A model generated the notes under the pieces. That model had not been told where the DNA came from, did not search any database, and saw only the letters and a list, made by a program, of their open reading frames with translations. Positions 34,108 through 43,188 of a stretch of 64,000 nt of DNA are shown here, in pieces. The translations under genes were made by a program, and so were the position numbers. Numbering within the stretch: position 1 is the stretch's first letter; every line of letters starts with the position of its first letter. The DNA comes from Ectothiorhodospiraceae bacterium (GTDB taxonomy: Bacteria > Pseudomonadota > Gammaproteobacteria > HK1): NCBI GenBank assembly GCA_024234875.1, contig JACKNM010000009.1:1-64000 (forward strand), in the 5' to 3' direction.

Positions 34108-35289
34108 GTGTCGCGCACCGAGTTCACCAACTGGGCGGGTCTGGTGCGAAGCCGCGACTGCGAGGTGCGGTCGGTTTCGACCATCGATGAGGTCCGCGCC
34201 GCGATCGCCGCCGCCAGGGCACGCCGCTGCACCCTGCGAGTCGCGGGCACCACGCATTCCCACGCGCCACTGGTGCAGGCCGACGGCGGAATCATCGCGC
34301 TCACCGACGGGCTGAGCGGAATGCCCCTGGTCGACCGCGGGTCCGCCGTCGCCCGCATCCCCGCCGGCACCAAGCTCGCCGCCGTCGGCGCACCGCTGTG
34401 GCAGGCGGGCTACTCACTCGCCAACCAGGGCGATGTCGACGTGCAGTCGATCGCCGGGCTCATCGGCACCGGTGTGCATGGAACCGGGCCGAGCCTTCCC
34501 AGCATCAGCGCGTCGGTGTGCGGCGCGCGACTCGTCGTCGCCGACGGCTCGTGCGTCGACACCGACGACGACCGCGACCTGCTGGAGGCCGCGCGCCTCA
34601 ACCTCGGCCTGCTGGGCGTGGTGACCGAGGTCCGACTGCGGGTGATCCCCGCCTATCACCTGCACGCGCGGGACTGGTCGGAGCCGATCGCTCCGGTCAT
34701 GGAACGCCTCGACGACCTGATCCACGAGGCACGGCACTTCCTGTTCTTCTGGGAGCCGAGAACCGACGAGGCGCGCTGCAAGCAGCTCCATCCCGCGCCC
34801 GGCCCGGTGGCCGCGGGCGTCGACGGCCCGGGGGAACGCACCGACCCCGCCTATCGCGTCTTCCCCGGCGACTGCGGCACCCCGCACACGGAGATGGAGT
34901 ACTCGGTCCCGGCCGAGGAGGGTCCGGCGTGCTTCTGGCGCATCCGCGCCCTCATGCGCGAGCGCTTCCCCGACGTGGAACGACCGGTCGAGTATCGAAC
35001 GGTGGCGGGCGACGACGGATGGATCAGCCCCGCCCGCGGCCGCGCCACGGTGGCGATCTCGATTCACGAGTCGTCGGACCGGCCCCACGAGGCGTTCTTC
35101 CGCACCGCCGAGCGCATCTTCCGCGAGCACCGTGGCCGCCCACACTGGGGCAAGGTGCACTATCTCGACGCCGCGAGCCTGGCGGCCGAGCACCCCGAGA
35201 CCTGGGACCGGTTCTGGGCCGTCCGCGCCCGGTACGACCCCGAGGGGCGTTTCCTGAACCCGCACCTGCGCGCCGTCGGAGGCGTCTGA
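34108..35289 (+). CDS. FAD-linked sugar-1,4-lactone oxidase (ALO / gulonolactone oxidase family)
   Basis: 393-residue VAO-fold flavoprotein. FAD-binding region: FTNWAGLV at the N-terminus, TLRVAGTTHSHAPLVQ with the position where some members attach FAD to His, and IAGLIGTGVHGTG. The C-terminal D-arabinono-lactone oxidase domain carries HWGKVHYLDAASL, the conserved HWGK signature, and RYDPEGRFLNPHLR. Characterised relatives oxidise arabinono-, gulono- or galactono-1,4-lactone, or act on alditols. The GTG at 34108 was chosen from the Shine-Dalgarno and the family start (RxTNWAG). It converges with the dioxygenase gene 30 bases away. The exact substrate is unknown. Confidence 0.9.
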   Translation: MSRTEFTNWAGLVRSRDCEVRSVSTIDEVRAAIAAARARRCTLRVAGTTHSHAPLVQADGGIIALTDGLSGMPLVDRGSAVARIPAGTKLAAVGAPLWQAGYSLANQGDVDVQSIAGLIGTGVHGTGPSLPSISASVCGARLVVADGSCVDTDDDRDLLEAARLNLGLLGVVTEVRLRVIPAYHLHARDWSEPIAPVMERLDDLIHEARHFLFFWEPRTDEARCKQLHPAPGPVAAGVDGPGERTDPAYRVFPGDCGTPHTEMEYSVPAEEGPACFWRIRALMRERFPDVERPVEYRTVAGDDGWISPARGRATVAISIHESSDRPHEAFFRTAERIFREHRGRPHWGKVHYLDAASLAAEHPETWDRFWAVRARYDPEGRFLNPHLRAVGGV

Positions 35290-35319
35290 GCCGCGCCGCC
35301 GGGGCGCCGGGACCCGCGC

Positions 35320-36258
35320 TCAGCGGATGTGCCAGTCCTCGGTGAGCGGCTTCGCGCCCACCAGCTCGCCATACCCCGCGCCGGTCGTGCCGGTCGGCTC
35401 TGGCCCGAAGTAGCGCGGGTCGAGGGGCTCGGCCGCCGGCTGGTAGCGGACGTCGCACGACAGGCGTACTCGGCCGTTCGGGGAGACGTTGTCGAGGGCA
35501 CCGTGGAGCAGGAGCATGCCGAAGACGATGACGTCCCCGGCGCCGAGATCACCAGTGAGGATACGCGTCGCGCGCGCCCGCGCCATCGCCACCGGGGTCT
35601 CGTCGTACGCCGCCCGCCGGCCGGTGTCGCGGGCGACGTCGAAACCGCGCTGGCTCTCGATCACGTCGGCGAAGCGATGTGAGCCCTCGAGCACGAACAG
35701 GGGCCCGTCCTCGATCGGAACGTCACCGAGCGCGATCCACGCGGTCAGCACGCGGCTCGTCTCGCGGGTGAAGAATCCGGAGTCGCAGTGCACTCGCGTG
35801 TGCTTGCCGCGGCTGGCAGGGCGTAGGAACAGGAAGTCCTGCGCTCGCGACTCGGCATCCAGCAGGTCGTCCATGAGCCGATGCAGCCGCGCGCCATGGC
35901 TCACCCGCCGCAGCGCCCAGGTCTCCGACACCGAGCGCCAGAACGCGCCTCGGTCCGGATGCAGTGCGTCGCGTGTGCTGCGCCCGGTCGCGATCCCCTC
36001 GACCGGCGGATGCGCGATCTCGTCGACCGACGCCAGCCGCCCGAGGACCGCGGTGCGAGCGGCGACGACGTCCTCGCGCGGGAAGAAGCCGCTGGCGTAG
36101 AGGTAGCCGTCGCGCGCGAGCGCCTCGCGCAACGCCGGTGGGTCGCCGAGCAGCGCGCGGCTGTCGACCAGCGGACCGAGCAGGGACGGATCGACCGGCT
36201 CGCCGCGGGCGGTGGCGCGGAGCCGCGCGTTCCTGCTCCCGGTCTCGATGCTGCTCAC
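35320..36258 (-). CDS. Phytanoyl-CoA dioxygenase (PhyH) family Fe(II)/2-oxoglutarate oxygenase
   Basis: About 312 residues with the double-stranded beta-helix of PhyH enzymes, which hydroxylate small organic substrates using Fe(II), O2 and 2-oxoglutarate. The metal triad is readable: the HxD pair in VHCDSGFF and a distal His in LLLHGALDN. An Arg in VRLSCDVRYQP would bind the 2-oxoglutarate carboxylate. The N-terminal DGYLYASGFFPREDV is also typical. All start candidates are GTG (36306, 36267, 36258); I prefer 36258 because a G-rich tract ends 8 bases upstream, with low certainty. Such enzymes are abundant in marine and sponge-associated bacteria, but the substrate cannot be inferred. Confidence 0.87.
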   Translation of the reverse strand: MSSIETGSRNARLRATARGEPVDPSLLGPLVDSRALLGDPPALREALARDGYLYASGFFPREDVVAARTAVLGRLASVDEIAHPPVEGIATGRSTRDALHPDRGAFWRSVSETWALRRVSHGARLHRLMDDLLDAESRAQDFLFLRPASRGKHTRVHCDSGFFTRETSRVLTAWIALGDVPIEDGPLFVLEGSHRFADVIESQRGFDVARDTGRRAAYDETPVAMARARATRILTGDLGAGDVIVFGMLLLHGALDNVSPNGRVRLSCDVRYQPAAEPLDPRYFGPEPTGTTGAGYGELVGAKPLTEDWHIR

Positions 36259-36349
36259 GATGTCCACCCCCCGTCTGGCGTCGCGACTCGCGCGAGTGTG
36301 CCTCACGCGGACCCGAGGCGGAACCGCGGCCGCCGCAGCCCGGGCCGAC

Positions 36350-38539
36350 TCAGACCTCGGTCACCGGCTCACCGTGATCGAGGCGGTCACCCCGGGGCTC
36401 GGAGGACTCGGCTCCGACCGCGCCCGGCTCGACGTACCCGCGAAGGATCGCGGCGGGAATCGCCTCGGGATGCAGCGGGCGACTGATCAGGTAGCCCTGG
36501 ATCTCACCGCAACCGCGTTGACGCAGGGCCGCGAGCTGGTCCTCGTGCTCGACGCCCTCGGCCACCACCCGGAGCGCGAGGCTCTCCGCCATCGCGATGA
36601 TTGCCGAGGCGATGGCTGCATCGCCGCTGTCGTTGACGATGTTGCGCACGAAGGACTTGTCGATCTTCACCCGGTCGACCGGGAAGCGCTTGAGATAGCT
36701 CAGACTCGAGTAGCCGGTACCGAAGTCGTCGATGCTGAGGTGGATGCCGAGGGCCTTGAGCGCATGCAGGGTGCGGATCGCGCCCTCGGCGTCCTTGGCG
36801 AGCAGACTCTCGGTGATCTCGAGCTCCAGCGCCGAAGGCGGCAGCCCCGACTCCGCCAGAATCCGCTGCACCACGCCGACGAAGCCCGGCTGCACGAACT
36901 GCACCGTCGAGATGTTCACCGCCACCCGGTCGAGCGGCACGCCCGCAACCTGCCAGGCACGGGCCTGCTCGCACGCCTGGCGCAACACCCACTCGCCGAT
37001 GGTGACGATGGTTCCGTTCTCCTCGGCCAACGGAATGAACTCCGATGGCGAGACATCACCGATCTCCGGGCAGTGCCAGCGGATCAGCGCCTCGACGACG
37101 TCGATCTGCCCTGCCGCGGACTTGAGCTGCGGCTGGTAGAGCAGCGAGAGCTGATCACGCTCGATCGCGCGGCGCAGACTCTGGTCGATCAGCAGCCGCC
37201 GCCGCACCCCGTCCTCCATCCGCGGCTCGAAGAACCGGTACTGGTTCTTGCCGTCGCGCTTCGCCGCGTACATCGCCATGTCGGCCTGCCCGAGCAGGGT
37301 CGCGACCGAGTCGCCGTCGCGCGGAAAGAGGGCGATGCCGAGACTCGGCGTCACCAGCACCTCCTGGTCCTCGAGCCGAAACGGACGGGCGAGCGTGGCG
37401 AGCAGGCGCTCGGCGACGCGCGCCGCCTGCTCCGGCCCCTCGATGTCGGCGAGCAAGACCGCGAACTCGTCGCCACCGAGACGCGCGGCAGTGCCGCGCG
37501 GGAGGTCGTCGTCCGGGGCTCGTCCCACCAGGTCCCCTGCCCGAAGGTTGTGTTGCAGACGACCGGCGACGGCAGCGAGGAGCTGGTCGCCGGCGCCGTG
37601 CCCGAGTGTGTCGTTGATGCGCTTGAAATCGTCGAGGTCGAGATAGAGCACCGCGACGTGGGCACCACGCTGCGCGGCGTTGCGCAGTGCGAGGCCGACC
37701 CGCTCGCGGAACGACTCACGGTTCGGCAGTCCGGTCAGCCCGTCGTAGAACGCGAGGCGACGAATCCGCTCCGCCGCCCGCTCACGCTCGGTGACGTCCT
37801 GGGTCGTTCCCGACAGCCGACGGACACTGCCGTCCGCATCGCGCACCGGCACCGCGAAGTGCGCCACCACGCGCTCCGTGCCGTCGTCGAGCGTCACGCG
37901 GTGGGTCAGCTCGCCATCGGGTCCGTCGTGCCAGGCGCTGGCGAACCACGCCTCGACGCGATCGCGGTCGTCACGGTTGACGCACGACACCAGGTCCGAG
38001 AGCGAGCCCACGGCTGCCAACGCGTGACCGAGGACGTGGGCGGTGTCGCCCGACCATTCCATCACCGTGCCGCCATCCTCTACCGTCCAGCCGACGAGGC
38101 GCGCCATGCGCTGGGCGTGCACGAGCTGCTCTAGCGTCTCGTTCGCGCGGCGCAGGTAGCGCATCCGCTGGCAGAGGATTCCCCAGTGCACCGGCTTGGA
38201 GGTGAAGTCCGTGGCCCCCGCGGCGAAGGCCGCGTCGATCGCGGCGTCGTCCTCGTGCGCGGTCATCATCATCACCGGCACCGCGCTCAGGGCGCTGGTA
38301 CGGCGCATCTCGCGACAGGTCGCATAACCGTCCAGCCGCGGCATCTCGACATCGAGCAACACGACGTCGGGGCGCTGCCGACGCATGCGCTCGAGGGCGA
38401 CGACACCGTCCTCCGCCTCGATCACCTGCCAGCCAGCGGCCCTCAGCACGTGCGCGGCCACCATTCGACCGACGCTGTCGTCGTCCACCACCATGACCAG
38501 CATGGAGCGGTGCGCGGCGTCGGGTTCCTGCGTCGTCAT
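36350..38539 (-). CDS. Response regulator with REC, PAS, GGDEF and EAL domains (second copy)
   Basis: 729 residues. The receiver (about 12-130) keeps the acidic pair (MVVDDDSVGR), the phospho-Asp in VVLLDVEMPRLDG and the Lys in DFTSKPV. A PAS domain (about 150-265) ends in GTTQDVTERERAAER. GGDEF (about 275-450) is intact (RLGGDEFAVLL), but 13 extra residues separate the inhibitory RAGD site from it. EAL (about 465-700) has VEALIRW, LEITES, DDFGTGYSSLSYL, VKIDKSFV and EGVEHEDQL. So c-di-GMP synthesis and hydrolysis both look possible. The ATG at 38539 has GGAG 6 bases upstream. It lies 87 bases after the hybrid kinase gene, its probable phosphodonor. It is only distantly similar to the other GGDEF-EAL protein at 11750. 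Confidence 0.94.
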   Translation of the reverse strand: MTTQEPDAAHRSMLVMVVDDDSVGRMVAAHVLRAAGWQVIEAEDGVVALERMRRQRPDVVLLDVEMPRLDGYATCREMRRTSALSAVPVMMMTAHEDDAAIDAAFAAGATDFTSKPVHWGILCQRMRYLRRANETLEQLVHAQRMARLVGWTVEDGGTVMEWSGDTAHVLGHALAAVGSLSDLVSCVNRDDRDRVEAWFASAWHDGPDGELTHRVTLDDGTERVVAHFAVPVRDADGSVRRLSGTTQDVTERERAAERIRRLAFYDGLTGLPNRESFRERVGLALRNAAQRGAHVAVLYLDLDDFKRINDTLGHGAGDQLLAAVAGRLQHNLRAGDLVGRAPDDDLPRGTAARLGGDEFAVLLADIEGPEQAARVAERLLATLARPFRLEDQEVLVTPSLGIALFPRDGDSVATLLGQADMAMYAAKRDGKNQYRFFEPRMEDGVRRRLLIDQSLRRAIERDQLSLLYQPQLKSAAGQIDVVEALIRWHCPEIGDVSPSEFIPLAEENGTIVTIGEWVLRQACEQARAWQVAGVPLDRVAVNISTVQFVQPGFVGVVQRILAESGLPPSALELEITESLLAKDAEGAIRTLHALKALGIHLSIDDFGTGYSSLSYLKRFPVDRVKIDKSFVRNIVNDSGDAAIASAIIAMAESLALRVVAEGVEHEDQLAALRQRGCGEIQGYLISRPLHPEAIPAAILRGYVEPGAVGAESSEPRGDRLDHGEPVTEV

Positions 38540-38626
38540 CGCGCGCTCCGGTGGTGGTCGACCGCACCGAACCCGGCCATGGCGCCGAGGCAGCCCGCCG
38601 CAGCGCCCGCCGCTCCCGCCAGGCGC

Positions 38627-40945
38627 TCAGCCACGACGGGTACGGAGCACGCGCTCGAGCTCGCGCTCGAGCTCGTGGATGGTGAACGGCTTGCGCAACA
38701 GCACCGGCTCGATGGGGCCGCGCTCGTTCTCGTAGATGTGGTCCTCGCTGTAACCGGACATCAGCACCACCTCGAGCTCGGGGTGCTCGGCCCGTAGCCA
38801 TCGCGCCAGATCCACACCCGTCTCCTCGCCCGGGAGGACGACGTCCGACAGCACCAGATCGAAGGCAGCGGACGCGGCCAGCACGGCCCGCGCCTCGGCC
38901 GCGTCCCCGACGTCGCTGACCACGTACCCGATGATCTCCAGCATGTCCCGGACCAGGCCACGCAGACCGACCTGGTCCTCCACCAGCAGCACGCGCCGTG
39001 CGTCCGGCGAGACCTCAGCGTCGGCGATCGCCGGCGCCGGCGGCTTCTCCGACGCGTCGCCCGACGGCTCCACCCGCGGCAGGTAGATCGACACCGTGGT
39101 GCCGGCGCCGAGCGCGCTCTCGATCACCGCATACCCGCCCGACTGCCGCGCGAAGCCGTAGACCATCGACAGGCCGAGCCCACTCCCCTCGCCGACCGGG
39201 CGCGTGGTGAAGAAGGGGTCGAAGGCGCGCTTGCGCGTCGCGGGGTCCATGCCGACCCCGGTGTCGGAGACCGAGAGCACCACGTACTCGCCTGGCTCGA
39301 CGTCCCAGTCGGTGCCCAGGTGGTCGACATCGAGCCGCTGATTGCGACAGCGAATGAGCACCGTGCCGCCCTCGGGCATCGCCTGGCGGGCGTTGTTCGC
39401 GAGGTTCAGCAACGCGGTCTCGACCTGCCCGCTGTCGGCCACCGTGCCCCATCGGTCGGGGTCGATCTCGGTCGACACCACGATGCCCTCGCCGAGAGTG
39501 CGCCCGAGCAGCGCCTGCATGCTCTCGACCAGCTCGCCGAGATCGACCGGCCGCGGGCGCAGGTGCTGCATCCGCGAGAACGCGAGCAGGCGCTGGGTCA
39601 GCTCCGAGCCGCGCGCCACCGCCTGCATGATCGTCGAGGCCTTGGCCTCGACCTTGCCGCGGCCGAGCGCCAGCAGCTCGGCATTGCCGAGGATGACCGC
39701 CAGCAGGTTGTTGAAGTCGTGCGCGATCCCGCCGGTGAGCTGACCGATCGCCTCCATCTTCTGCGCCTGCATGAGTTGCTGCTCGAGGGTCTTGCGCTCG
39801 GTGATGTCGGCTCGGATGGAGATGAAGCGGCCCGACGACGCCCGGCAGGTCCAGGTCTCGATCCAGCGCCCGGTGCTTTGCTGGTAGTGCCACGGGCGCG
39901 GCGACGGCGACCGGAACGACTCCATGCGCCAGCGCAGGTAGGCCTCGCCGTCCGCGAAGCCGAGACGCTCGGCCAGCGTCTGGGCCGACGGGCGCACCAG
40001 ATCCTCGAAGCGCACCCCGGGAACCACCAGCTCCCGATTCAACGGGAACGCCGCTCGGTAACGCTCGTTGCAGAGCTCGAGACGCTCGTCCGGGCCGAAG
40101 ATCGCGAACCCCACCGGCATCGCCTCGAGGCCCTCGCGCAGCAGCATCTCGGATTCACGACGCGCGGCCTCGGCGCGCTTGCGGTCGCTGATGTCGTGCG
40201 CCTGACCGTCGATTCCGATCAGATCACCCTTCGCGCCGCGGCGCAGGCGCAACGAGATCACCGCCCAGACCTCGGCGCCCTTGGCGCCGCACAGACTCGC
40301 CTCGTACTCCACGACCTCGCTGTCGCCACCGAGAAGCGATTGCAGGTGGTGCGACCAGTCCTCGGGTCGACGGTGCAGGGTGTCGAGGGTACGACCGACG
40401 AGCACCCGCGGGTGGTAACCGAGGAGGTCGGCCAACGCGGGTGCGAGCGCGACCAGCTCGCCGGTCACGGTCGCGGTGAAACCGCCTCCGAAACGATTCG
40501 AGGGTGGCGGACCACCCGTCTCCTGGATGGTGCCGAGGATCCGCAGCGCACGCCCGTCGCTGCCGCGCTCGACCGCCTCGGCCTGACGTAGCCGCATCAG
40601 CGCGCCGTCGGCCCGGCGCACGCGATACTCGAACGGATCGCAGGTGCCGACCGCGGTCGGCGGCGCGAGCCAGTGCTCGCGCGCGCGCGTGTCGCGCGCG
40701 TCGATCATCGCGGCGAAGGTGGTCACGGTCAGTCGGCTGTCGATGGGCAGACCGAGCAGACGCAGGCACTGCTGCGACCAGCGCACGGCGCCAGTCTCGA
40801 GATCGCGCGTCCACACCCCGATCCCGGCCAACGCCTCGACCGCCGCGAGCCGGCCGGGCACCTCGCCGTCCGCCTCGGTTCCAGTCGACTGGTGGTCGGC
40901 CGTACCCGGGCCGCTCGGGTCCAATGCAACAGTCGAGCGTGCCAT
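38627..40945 (-). CDS. PAS hybrid sensor histidine kinase with C-terminal receiver
   Basis: 772 residues from the ATG at 40945; a longer frame has an Arg/Cys-rich leader unlike the family. Three PAS-type sensor segments (about 25-140, 150-275, 285-405) precede the dimerisation domain with GGIAHDFNNLLAVILG, where the His is the phosphoacceptor. HATPase: NLANNARQAMPEGG (N box), VSDTGVGMDP (G1) and GEGSGLGLSMVYGFARQSGG (G2). The C-terminal receiver (about 645-765) keeps VLLVEDQVGLR, the phospho-Asp in LVLSDVVLPGEETG and the Lys in LLRKPFTI. No membrane helices, so it senses cytosolic signals. It is followed by the REC-GGDEF-EAL gene in the same direction, a likely phosphorelay pair controlling c-di-GMP. 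Confidence 0.93.
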   Translation of the reverse strand: MARSTVALDPSGPGTADHQSTGTEADGEVPGRLAAVEALAGIGVWTRDLETGAVRWSQQCLRLLGLPIDSRLTVTTFAAMIDARDTRAREHWLAPPTAVGTCDPFEYRVRRADGALMRLRQAEAVERGSDGRALRILGTIQETGGPPPSNRFGGGFTATVTGELVALAPALADLLGYHPRVLVGRTLDTLHRRPEDWSHHLQSLLGGDSEVVEYEASLCGAKGAEVWAVISLRLRRGAKGDLIGIDGQAHDISDRKRAEAARRESEMLLREGLEAMPVGFAIFGPDERLELCNERYRAAFPLNRELVVPGVRFEDLVRPSAQTLAERLGFADGEAYLRWRMESFRSPSPRPWHYQQSTGRWIETWTCRASSGRFISIRADITERKTLEQQLMQAQKMEAIGQLTGGIAHDFNNLLAVILGNAELLALGRGKVEAKASTIMQAVARGSELTQRLLAFSRMQHLRPRPVDLGELVESMQALLGRTLGEGIVVSTEIDPDRWGTVADSGQVETALLNLANNARQAMPEGGTVLIRCRNQRLDVDHLGTDWDVEPGEYVVLSVSDTGVGMDPATRKRAFDPFFTTRPVGEGSGLGLSMVYGFARQSGGYAVIESALGAGTTVSIYLPRVEPSGDASEKPPAPAIADAEVSPDARRVLLVEDQVGLRGLVRDMLEIIGYVVSDVGDAAEARAVLAASAAFDLVLSDVVLPGEETGVDLARWLRAEHPELEVVLMSGYSEDHIYENERGPIEPVLLRKPFTIHELERELERVLRTRRG

Positions 40946-41257
40946 GCTCAGAAAACGTCTCCCTTGCCACCGCGCCGGCTCGCGTCGACCGCAGCGATTA
41001 CCCGGGTGGCACCACGCACACCGCGCCGGCGGGGTCTGACTGGCGCCCCGCACGCGCTCGTTACCTATCGGCCCTCGCGCGCAGCGCCTTGAGGGACCGC
41101 GCGGCGCCGACACAATTCTGCGACAGTTCAAGGCACCGAGGCCGCTGCCGATACCCTCGCACCACGGAAAGGCGAGCAGGCACGGTCAACCTGCCCCGGC
41201 GGCGACGACACGACGCGTGCCGTCGCGTCGTCGAGCCGCGCCGCCGAGTCCGAGCGG
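40946..41257. other. 312-base divergent intergenic region
   Basis: It lies between the reverse PAS hybrid kinase and the forward tandem hybrid kinases. A weak forward promoter (TTCAAG, 17 bases, GATACC) can be placed about 100 bases before the ATG at 41258. No gene, repeat or strong hairpin seen. Confidence 0.4.
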
Positions 41258-43141
41258 ATGCCACTCATGACCAGTGCCGACAGCCCATCGACCGCGATGT
41301 CCGCGGCGACCACCGCGAGCCCCGATTTCGACGGGAGCGCGTTTCGCGCCACCGAGGCCGCCCGCCACATCGCCACCCGCGGGCGGGTCGGCGGCCTCGC
41401 GTACGTCGCCATCTGGTTGGTCATCTGCGCCTCCACCGAGCTCGGCGAGGAGACCACGCTCGCCCTCGCCGCGACCGTCGTGCTCGGTAGCGTCGGCGGT
41501 CTCCGGCTCGCGCTCGCGCTTCGCTTCGAGCGCCTCTACCCCGCCGACCCGCAACGCTGGCGGAACCTGTATGCGACCACCGTGCTGGTGCTCGGTCTGG
41601 TCTGGGGCACGCTGTTCGCACACGCGATGGCGAGCCATCCGCTGCAGTGGGCGTCCTACATGATGATGCTCACCACCGCCGGGCTCGCGGCGGGCGGCGC
41701 CATCGGCCTCATCGCCGACCTCACCGTGCTGCGGGCCCATGTGGTCGCGATCACCGTGCCCGGCGCGATCGCCGCCTTCGCGATCGGGTCGGTCGAGGGA
41801 GCGGCGCTCGGCTGTCTGCTGCTCTTCAACACCACCTTCCTGCTCGTCATCGGCAAGCAGTCGAACCGTGAGTATCTGACCGCTCTCGACAACACCATCC
41901 TCCTCGCGCGCCGCGCCGAGGAGCTCGAGCTGGCCCGGCGCAGCGCCGAGCAGGCCGACCGTGCCAAGACCCGCTTCCTCGCCAACATGAGCCACGAGAT
42001 CCGCACTCCCATGAACGGCGTGCTCGGCATGGCCGAGCTCCTCGAGGAGGAGACCGACGCCGAGGAGCGCAGCCGCAGCCTCACCACGCTGAAGCGCTCG
42101 GCGAGGGCACTGCTCGGGATCATCGACTCGGTGCTCGATCTCTCGAAGATCGAGGCCGACATGCTGAGGCTGGAGCAGGCCCCGTTCGTCCCGGCGAGCG
42201 TGGTCGACGACGTCTGCCACCTGTTCGCGGCCAATGCGCGTCGGGGCGGGATCACCATCGAGCGCGAGATCTGCCCGCTCGCCGACACGCGCGCGGTGGG
42301 CGACTCGCATCGGCTGCGCCAGGTGCTGACCAACCTCACCTCGAACGCGGTGAAGTTCACCGAGCGCGGCTGGGTCCGCATCGCGGTGCGCGCGGTGAGC
42401 GAGGACGACACCGCGCTGACCCTTCGCTTCGCGGTCCGCGACACCGGGCCCGGCATCCCGCGTGACGCGCTCGCCCGGGTCTTCGACGCCTTCGAGCAGG
42501 CCGACACCTCGACCACCCGCCGCCACGGAGGGACCGGGCTCGGCCTCGCGATCTCGCGCCGCCTGGTACGGCTGATGGGCGGCGAGATGAGGGTCGAGAG
42601 CACCGTGGGCGAGGGCTCGGAGTTCAGCTTCGAGCTTGCGCTGCCGAAGGCCGCGGGGGAGTTGCCGAGCCGACCGCGAGTCCCCGCGGCGGCCGGCGAG
42701 GCCGACGGGTTGCGCGTGCTGGTGGTCGAGGACAACGCGGTCAACCAGCTCGTGGCCGGGCGGTTCCTACGCCGGCTCGGCTGCGACTGGGAAGCGGTGC
42801 CGAGCGGTGGGCCGGCGGTCGAGGCCTGTACCCGCGATTCGTACGACCTGGTGCTCATGGACTGCGAGATGCCGGGAATGGACGGCTTCGAGGCGACCCG
42901 CCGGATCCGCGCCGCCGAGCGACGCGGCGGCAGACCGCGCCTGCCGGTGGTCGCGCTCACCGCGCACGCCATGAGCGAGCACCGCGAGCGTGCGCTCGCC
43001 TGCGGGATGGACGACTTCCTCACCAAGCCGTTCACGATCGAGCAGCTCTGCGACGTGCTGTCGCGCAACGCCCGCCCACGCGAGCACGCACCGGCGGACG
43101 GCGAGTCGGTGCCTCGCGTCACCGCCGAGGCGTCCGCTTGA
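41258..43141 (+). CDS. Membrane hybrid sensor histidine kinase (first of a tandem pair)
   Basis: 627 residues. A hydrophobic N-terminal module (about 45-215) contains several helices (LAYVAIWLVICAST, LALAATVVLGSVGGLRLALA, ATTVLVLGLVWGTLF, HVVAITVPGAIAAFAIG) and probably senses a membrane signal. HisKA follows (ANMSHEIRTPMNGVLGMAELL), then HATPase with NLTSNAVKFTERG, VRDTGPGIPRD and GGTGLGLAISRRLVRLMGG. The receiver (about 485-610) has VLVVEDNAVNQ, the phospho-Asp in LVLMDCEMPGMDG and FLTKPFTIEQL. No HPt domain, so an external phosphotransfer protein is required. The start is the ATG at 41258 or 41267. It is about as long as, and colinear with, the next gene, the result of a tandem duplication. 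Confidence 0.93.
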   Translation: MPLMTSADSPSTAMSAATTASPDFDGSAFRATEAARHIATRGRVGGLAYVAIWLVICASTELGEETTLALAATVVLGSVGGLRLALALRFERLYPADPQRWRNLYATTVLVLGLVWGTLFAHAMASHPLQWASYMMMLTTAGLAAGGAIGLIADLTVLRAHVVAITVPGAIAAFAIGSVEGAALGCLLLFNTTFLLVIGKQSNREYLTALDNTILLARRAEELELARRSAEQADRAKTRFLANMSHEIRTPMNGVLGMAELLEEETDAEERSRSLTTLKRSARALLGIIDSVLDLSKIEADMLRLEQAPFVPASVVDDVCHLFAANARRGGITIEREICPLADTRAVGDSHRLRQVLTNLTSNAVKFTERGWVRIAVRAVSEDDTALTLRFAVRDTGPGIPRDALARVFDAFEQADTSTTRRHGGTGLGLAISRRLVRLMGGEMRVESTVGEGSEFSFELALPKAAGELPSRPRVPAAAGEADGLRVLVVEDNAVNQLVAGRFLRRLGCDWEAVPSGGPAVEACTRDSYDLVLMDCEMPGMDGFEATRRIRAAERRGGRPRLPVVALTAHAMSEHRERALACGMDDFLTKPFTIEQLCDVLSRNARPREHAPADGESVPRVTAEASA

Positions 43142-43188
43142 GCCGTCACGTCGGATCGAATCTCGAACGGCGGTCGGGCGAGCGACAG

